The translations under genes and the position numbers were made by a program. From Climacium dendroides (taxonomy: Eukaryota; Streptophyta; Bryopsida; Hypnales; Climaciaceae), in NCBI GenBank assembly GCA_950106755.1, contig OX467084.1, positions 4,216,001-4,280,000 of the forward strand: a DNA stretch of 64,000 nucleotides, in the 5' to 3' direction. The notes below the pieces were generated by a model. It did no database searches and had not been told where the DNA came from. It worked only from the letters and a program-made list of their open reading frames with translations. Shown piece by piece: positions 57,346 to 64,000 of the stretch; the first letter of the stretch is position 1, and the number at the start of each line of letters is the position of its first letter.

Positions 57346-58834
57346 AGTGAAGTCGAACTACTGCACCTCAATTCTCCAAAGGCGACACTCACAAAACTAT
57401 GTGTTACCAGGGTGTACGTACTGGCTAGGCATCAAATTGCAAATTTGAAATTAGTACTGGATCACTAAAGCTCAATTGACAAGTTAGGGTTTTTATTATT
57501 ATACTAGTAGTAGCAAACCATTGGTTTCATGCTGTACAGTGCACATATTAATTTTGTGTTTGCAACTGTAGATTTTAATAAGTCCTTACTGATTTGTAGG
57601 CCAATATGGTAGAAGTACCTATTTTGGACAACCCCTTGTGATGGCTTTATGGGGTGACCTATTGTAGACAATACGTGAATGTACTATTCATTGAAAAAGA
57701 TTTGTTGTTTGTACCTTTTTCATCCACTCATCTCTCTTCCCTCCTTGCTTAGAGAGAAGTGGCATAGCTAATCATAATAGCTAAGTCTTTGAGACTGAAA
57801 TGGGTCCAAATGAAAAATCCACATTTATATTGAATAAAATATTCATTTTTGAAAAAAAAATCATTTTTTGACATTCTTTCTCATCCTTATGTTTGCACAC
57901 ATTGAGCTCAATTTTTCAACAAGTTTTCCATATCCTACAAGCTGAAATGCTTAAGTTATCATAAATAGGTACTTGTATCTAAATGTAGCACCATTGATCA
58001 TTCACTAGCCGCACATCATGCATGAGTTCATCAAACTCAAGAAGCAAGTTCATATTGTTTTATACATAATATTGTCATTATGTATGGTAGAATTCCTATA
58101 AATGCATTAAAGAAAATTTCACCCTTGTGGAGGGCTATCTAAGGGAAAAAAGTATTTTTGTTTTTGTTTATAAATTTTTTTAAATTAAAAAAAATTTATT
58201 AACTTCTTTTTGGATTTCTTTTGTAATTGCAAATTCTCATGCAATTAAATGACCTTATGTAAGGTCCGAATTTCCTATAATATGCTTCAATACACCAACT
58301 TATCCTAATAGTTTGTATTGCAAAATGAATTTACATATTGTTATATCTTTTTATAAGGAAGGAATATTTCTACTAATGATATTTGAGATGACTCTCCACC
58401 ATGAATGGCAATAATAATTTAGTATATATATAATGGATAAAATTATTCCTCCCTTGAAAAAAAGATATAACCATATATAACAAATGTAGATTCATTTTGT
58501 AACACCTACTACAAAGACAAATTAGTGCAGTTCAAATAGGGCATTTTTTACTTTATATTTAATCCTTGCAATGGATTGCAATGGATTAGGCATTGTTCTA
58601 CAACAACTCTTTTTCTTGCCCTAAAACATCATTGAAAATAGAGGCATCAAAAGCTAAAGATTGATGATGCATTCATCTAAAAAAGTTTCAAACACAAATG
58701 TGGATTCAAGAACTAGTGCAAAGATGGTCTAATTAGTAAAAATTGAAATACATATTTTACAGCTAAAATAGTATTTGAAAAATTGTCAATATCTTAATAT
58801 TTCATCATTTTAACCCCTAAATTTTTTCATATTT
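57346..58834. other. AT-rich stretch, no gene seen
   Basis: Balanced to about 57500, then AT-rich. No supported gene. Confidence 0.4.
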
Positions 58835-58945
58835 AGAGGCCCAAAACTGCTTCAAAATACTTGTCTCCAAAATAAGGCTAAAATCTTCATCCATATTTAT
58901 TTTTTAACAAACCCTACTTTAGGAACCTTTGTTAACTTGTTCAAG
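58835..58945. repeat. Block D upstream fragment, copy 3
   Basis: Matches 26375-26485 (AGAGGCCCAAAACTGCTTC through GTTAACTTGTT). The associated gene is absent. Confidence 0.65.
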
Positions 58946-60950
58946 TACTTCCTCCCATAATTTTAGAAAGAATATTTCCATCGATTGTAAATTTAATGTA
59001 CCTAACTTCAAAATGTAAGCTTTTCTAGCCCTTCCATAAGGTGAACTTTTGTCTTTCAACATTTTCAGGAAAAAAAAACAAGAATGTTTTATAACTTGTG
59101 CATTTTTAGTCAATATGATGAATGTTGGTTGAGAATATATGCAAAAAAATTTAACCAAAAAAATCAATCCTATTATTAACTATTACATTTCAAAAATATT
59201 TTTTCCAACAACATATTGGCATGCCTCATGTTTCCAACTAAAAGAATTCCTTGTCTCCGCACCAAAGACATAGACACTTTAAAATGGGTTTTTTTTCCTA
59301 ATTGCAAACCAAATTTGAATGTAAAATTGTCTCCAATCTAAAATTTGATGTTTGAAGTCATCATAGACAGATTATTCAAGGGTGTTGCTATTCAAGCCTA
59401 ATTTTTGTTGCAAGGTTTCAAAAGTATTGTTTCCTACAGTGTCTATAACCAATTATAAAAGCCTAAAGTAACAACAACAAAATTAACTTATCATCCAAGC
59501 AACAAAAAATATAAATTCTAGGTGTAACATCTTTACTATGAATAGCTATCTAAGTTGAACAATCTGTTTAAGAAATATCTACAAGGAAGAAATTAGTAAG
59601 ACACTTATATTGACAATTACCTATCATGTTGTTTAAGACCTAATGTCACTACCACAATGCTATTACATTAACCAAATCCTACATACACAACAAAGAACTC
59701 AAATCTTTTGTGATAAATGCACATTTTTGAAACCCACTTATTTGAGTTATGTCCTCATTCAAACACATTTTTTTAACAAGTGGAAGAACCATTGCATTAA
59801 AAAAAGATTCAAATACATTTTCATAATTTCGTCCTTACTTGTTTCTATTCAAATTTTGGAGGTACTGTTAAAGTAAATGCACATTCTGCTTTTAGCAAAC
59901 TAAAGACAGCACTACAATCTCTTATGCAATAGTTGTACTCCTAATAAATATATTATTATAATATAGAGAACCCAAAGTGGTTAGAGTGTTATCTATGTCT
60001 TGTGAATACAATGACATTATGTGGAAAAAAACCCTTTTTTTTCTATAGATTGTGATTTTTCTTTTACTTTTGGTGAAAATATCAGCTTTTGTATTTTTTA
60101 ATAGTGGTATGTAAAAAAAATTCTTTCAATTGCACTCTATATATTAGAATAATGTAAGACTTTTACAGAATGAAGGTTAATAGAATGAACATATGTATTT
60201 GCAATTTAAACTAAAATATCATTTCTTAAGAAGAAATACAAATGAAGAACAAAAAATATTGTGTGATTTAGAAATCTAACATACAGAGCTTGCAATTGCA
60301 ATAAATAATTGAATTTTAAAAATATGAAATTAAAAAAATTGTCAAACTTCATTTTTTTACTATTTATCAAACATAAGAAATATTAAATGTAAGTTTTGAA
60401 ATTACAATCAAGTTTGACCAAGGTGCATTTAATTTTATGACAAGTAGATCATTGGGGATTAAACTCTAAAAACAAAAAATATCTCTTAAATCTTTAAACA
60501 TGTTTAACCCCTTAAAAACCAAGCATTCAAATTTCAAACAAGAGTGAATGTAAGCACATACCAAGTACATTTCAAGTATAGAGATATGCATTTTTTCATT
60601 CATTGATTTTTTTAAGATTTTTGTTTTAGTTCTTTAACATTTGTATGATATTGTTGCATATCTTAGTAACACTTATCACCTTAAGCTCATCCAAAGTGCC
60701 TCTATAGCACTTAATTCCTAGTAATACCGAGGATCCAGATTTTTTAACATTGCACATTTGTACATGTCTTGTAATGTTAGGTTTCCACTCTAGTCATAGG
60801 GTCTCCATTCCTTTGTGACATCCAACACTTAACTCCAATACTTAACTTCCACAAGATACCAAGCATATTTTTTAATGACATGAGATAAAACTTCCATTGA
60901 TGTTCAAGTACTTAGTGGCAGCACTACTCCCCACTAGTGCTAACTACCCT
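58946..60950. other. AT-rich stretch, no gene seen
   Basis: Rich in stops and A or T runs. Short frames only. Confidence 0.4.
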
Positions 60951-60954
60951 TAAA

Positions 60955-61345
60955 TAGAATACAACTCCCCACTAAAGTAGTTTGTTGTAAAACCTCCCCT
61001 CTTTTTCAAATGACCCCTATTATTAGCTAAAGAAGAAAGATGAGGTGATCCTTAAATGGACCACTTTAGTCATTGAATGAATCAAGAAAAAATTATTTTT
61101 CTAGTTCAAAAGCCAATCATTGTCTTTGATTTCCTTACATCTCTTTAGAAGTTGTATATGGACGGAATATTGGAAGACCTATGGTTACAAATAGATGCTT
61201 ATGCTCCAAATCTTAAAAAATTCATAAGTAATTCAAAAATGCTTGGAAAAATACAAAACCACTTGTATTAAGTTCTACATCTATCTTTTTTTAGGAAAAT
61301 TATCTAAAAATGATTTTGTCCACAAAAACCTATGAAAAAGGAAAA
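60955..61345. repeat. Interspersed repeat, second copy of the 31435 insertion
   Basis: Diverged but colinear with 31435-31815. Confidence 0.6.
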
Positions 61346-62593
61346 CCAACCCTAAAATAATTGTTTTTAGAGTATACTATCTTAGGCCCAACCAATCTCA
61401 TTTTAAGACTCACTTTGGGACTTACTAATTAGAATTCACCAATTGGGACTCACATTGTGGCTTAATATGGATGAAGACACAACACAACTAGTATTAAAGA
61501 GCGCACAAGCACTCCAATGTAATCCAAAAGCGATGGTGAGGCTCCAACACCAACCTCACTACTTCTAGCCACAATGGTTCACCATAGTACTATTCATGAA
61601 GGAGGAGGGAGACCACCCTTTCATAGTACTATTTGTGGTATTTGGCAAACCCCCCATCCTAAGGAGCCCCAAGACATCCAAGACACATCTCCATCTTCAA
61701 AGACCACTTGATTCTATATCTTTTTCTCAAAACTAAGCCCCCAAAGACTCTTGATTTTCCCATCGGGATAACTTTTAGCTTCAAACTCCAAATTCAAAGC
61801 ATGAGCCCATTTTTGTAATCTACATTTTTTGTAGATTACCATGAACCATCCATTTCTTCAAATGCAACAAGTATCAAGGAAGTTGTGGCCCTCTGAAGAT
61901 TCAATCTCCTAGAAGATATGAATCTACCCTCTTTGGATGCCCATAACTTTTAATTCACATTTGATCTCCTCATGATCTTTAGCATTCTAAAATCTCATTT
62001 CATTAACTTTTCAATTGTATGCAGCATGCTCTATTTGGCTTAGGGGATCATCTCAAAATCTCTACTCACATGTCCTACCATTCGAGTTGCGGTAGGGACA
62101 CTACCAACTTTGAGGAGCTATAATTTTTGACTCCCAACTTGGATCTTTGTGTTCTTTACATTCTTTGGACCCATGTATGTGTTTTCTCATTAGTTTTTCA
62201 AGCACGTATGTCACATCATCCAATTCATCCCAAATAGAGCACTCCAAAGTTTTGTTTGCTCAAGACCCTAATTTCTTTCACCTCAGCATCTCTTGTAAGT
62301 TGCTTGGGAAATCCCTCTCAATGTCCCTCTTGCTCACCAAGGTGGCATAGGCACTTTTTAGAATGAGGGTTGTGACAAATATAGATTATGATGACTTTGC
62401 TTTGCAAATATTCTATAAATTAGAAGATAGTGGTATATTTGGAATCAAAAAATATATTTTTTTCAATTCAAAAAATTGTCCCTTTCAAAATGAATTGAAT
62501 AAAAAATAAAAATAAAAATCTTTAAAATTCATTATGATTAGAATTTAATATTTTGGATTAAGGGATAAAAAAACTCTTGTGAAAATTACAAAT
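61346..62593. other. Possible LTR-like remnant
   Basis: The stretch has less biased composition. On the minus strand a TGTCACAACCC phrase (62375 downward) looks like the start of an LTR, but no second end, primer site or matching copy is visible. A 67-codon frame at 62147-62350 shows no domain. Confidence 0.2.
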
Positions 62594-62790
62594 CACTACA
62601 AGGAAAAAGAATGTTTTAAGTATAGTCCTAATAGTATAGTCTTATACTTAATGACCTTCAAGATATTTTTAGTAAAATAATACTATACGCATATTTTTAA
62701 TAATATTTTATTAAATTTTTTCTAAAAGGTCATTATTTATAGGACTATACTACTAGGATTATGTTTGAAACACCCATTTTTCTTATAGCG
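62594..62790. mobile_element. CACTA-like MITE, 197 bp, AAT target duplication
   Basis: Starts CACTACAAGGAAAAA and ends with the near-complement TTTTTCTTATAGCG. AAT flanks both sides (62591-62593, 62791-62793). The interior is largely self-complementary (AGTATAGTCCTAATAGTA). Its ends are close to, but not the same as, those of the 10677 element. Confidence 0.8.
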
Positions 62791-64000
62791 AATATTCAAT
62801 TACAACAAATTTTAAAAGGAATTTTTAATTTTTGACTTCAGATTTTATTAAAAAATATTTTTTGGAAACTTATTGACCTAACTATATGGCTATGATCTAT
62901 AAATAATATTTTAGAACTATTTTTTGAGATCCATAATTAAGGTTTTTGGTTGTGGTGGTGTTATAATTGATAGTGTAAAATCTTCTTCTAGACTGTAAAA
63001 TCTTCTTTTAGACTTTAAACTATAGAGTTAGTATTGTAATTGTAACGAGTTGCTTCAAATTCCAAAATTACATGGAGAGTAGATCCAAAAAGATATTACA
63101 AAGAAAAAAAAACATTTTAAACTAAAAAAACATATGTAAAGCAAACAAATTCAAGACAAATCCCTGAAATGAAGAAATAAAGATGTATTGTAGAAGATGA
63201 AGAGGGTGGAATGGATGTAGAACCTAGCTAGGAAATAAGGTGCCTCATCCATCTTCATCCACCTAACTTAGATCAACAAAGAGATTAGTTCTCCTTGGTT
63301 GCTTTTTTAGACATCATTGGGTCAAATTGCACCATTTCAAAATAATTCTATATTACTTCAAAATATACCATTTTTTGATAAATTTTTTTCATGCCAAGTA
63401 AAAGTATGGATGAAATTGTCAAAATTTAAAAAAAATGCAAGAATAAAAGTTAAAATTAATATTTTGATAGAAACTTGGATGAATGCATAAATACATCTCT
63501 TCACCAAAATATTAATGGCTTCCATTTTGACATTTTTTTAAAATGGAAAAAAAGCTAAATCAAGGTTCAAAGGTTGACTATCATATAGGAAAAATCAATT
63601 GAAACCAACAAATGAAACCAATAGAATTCCAATTTTTAGTTTGAAAGTCATCAACAATTATTTTTGAGAATCGAAATTCTTCAAGGATATGAGATTTGGC
63701 AAAGACTCATGGAAAATTAGGGAATCCAATTTTTTTTTATGGAAAACTATTTTTAGCATTAAAATAAAAAGTCCATTGCAAATCATTTGGTAAAAACTTA
63801 CAATTCCAATTATTGGATTCACAATTTATTTTGTCAAAAGAATGGCAAATTAGGAAAAAATTTACAAGTATTTTGGTCAAATCATTTTTGTAAAAACAAA
63901 AGTATATTACAGACATTCATAACAAAATCGCATAGCTTCTCATTGTGAACCAAGGGGAGGTATTATTTTTGTCCTTTTGGATTCTCATATAGCATTCTTA
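62791..64000. other. AT-rich stretch, no gene seen
   Basis: No supported gene or repeat. Confidence 0.4.

Overview
This looks like nuclear DNA from a land plant. It has a spliced TNP2-type CACTA transposase with short GT-AG introns, many miniature inverted-repeat elements, plant-like TATA promoters, and long AT-rich stretches separating a few islands of more balanced composition. I see no bacterial or organellar gene order, no rRNA or tRNA gene, and no CRISPR array. I cannot name the species.

Left end (1-9717): most of one large CACTA DNA transposon. Its right terminal inverted repeat ends at 9717; its left end lies before position 1. It carries an apparently intact four-exon TNP2-like transposase on the + strand (2755-7088), a second spliced gene running the other way off the left edge, a 290-bp tandem array (about 7597-8965) and a motif-rich right end. 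Next comes a 2-kb AT-rich repeat (copy 1, 9718-13162). It is split by a 1349-bp non-autonomous CACTA element (10677-12025) with a 3-bp ATA target duplication; the unfilled site is preserved in copy 2 (45480-48330).

Islands: 13163-19690, 31240-36110, 37085-41800 and 51950-57400 are related by old segmental duplication. They hold a small family of short proteins with an H-x-C...C-P-x-C motif (17701, 40009, 53629, 57049). Three of the genes share a leader of about 22 nt just before the ATG, and two share promoter sequence. One unit (31240-36110) keeps both flanks but has lost its gene; transposon DNA fills the middle, including a 395-bp-arm palindrome of transposase coding sequence (32405-33228). 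A second small gene family is present as an inverted pair (25904-26185 minus, 37580-37801 plus) whose differences include three in-frame indels. I recognise neither family.

The rest is AT-rich, mostly non-coding DNA. It contains diverged interspersed repeats, a MITE-like unit that also forms a tandem array (22648-23800), a Harbinger-like non-autonomous insertion (47226-47987), and CACTA-like or unclassified MITEs at 37978, 52397 and 62594.
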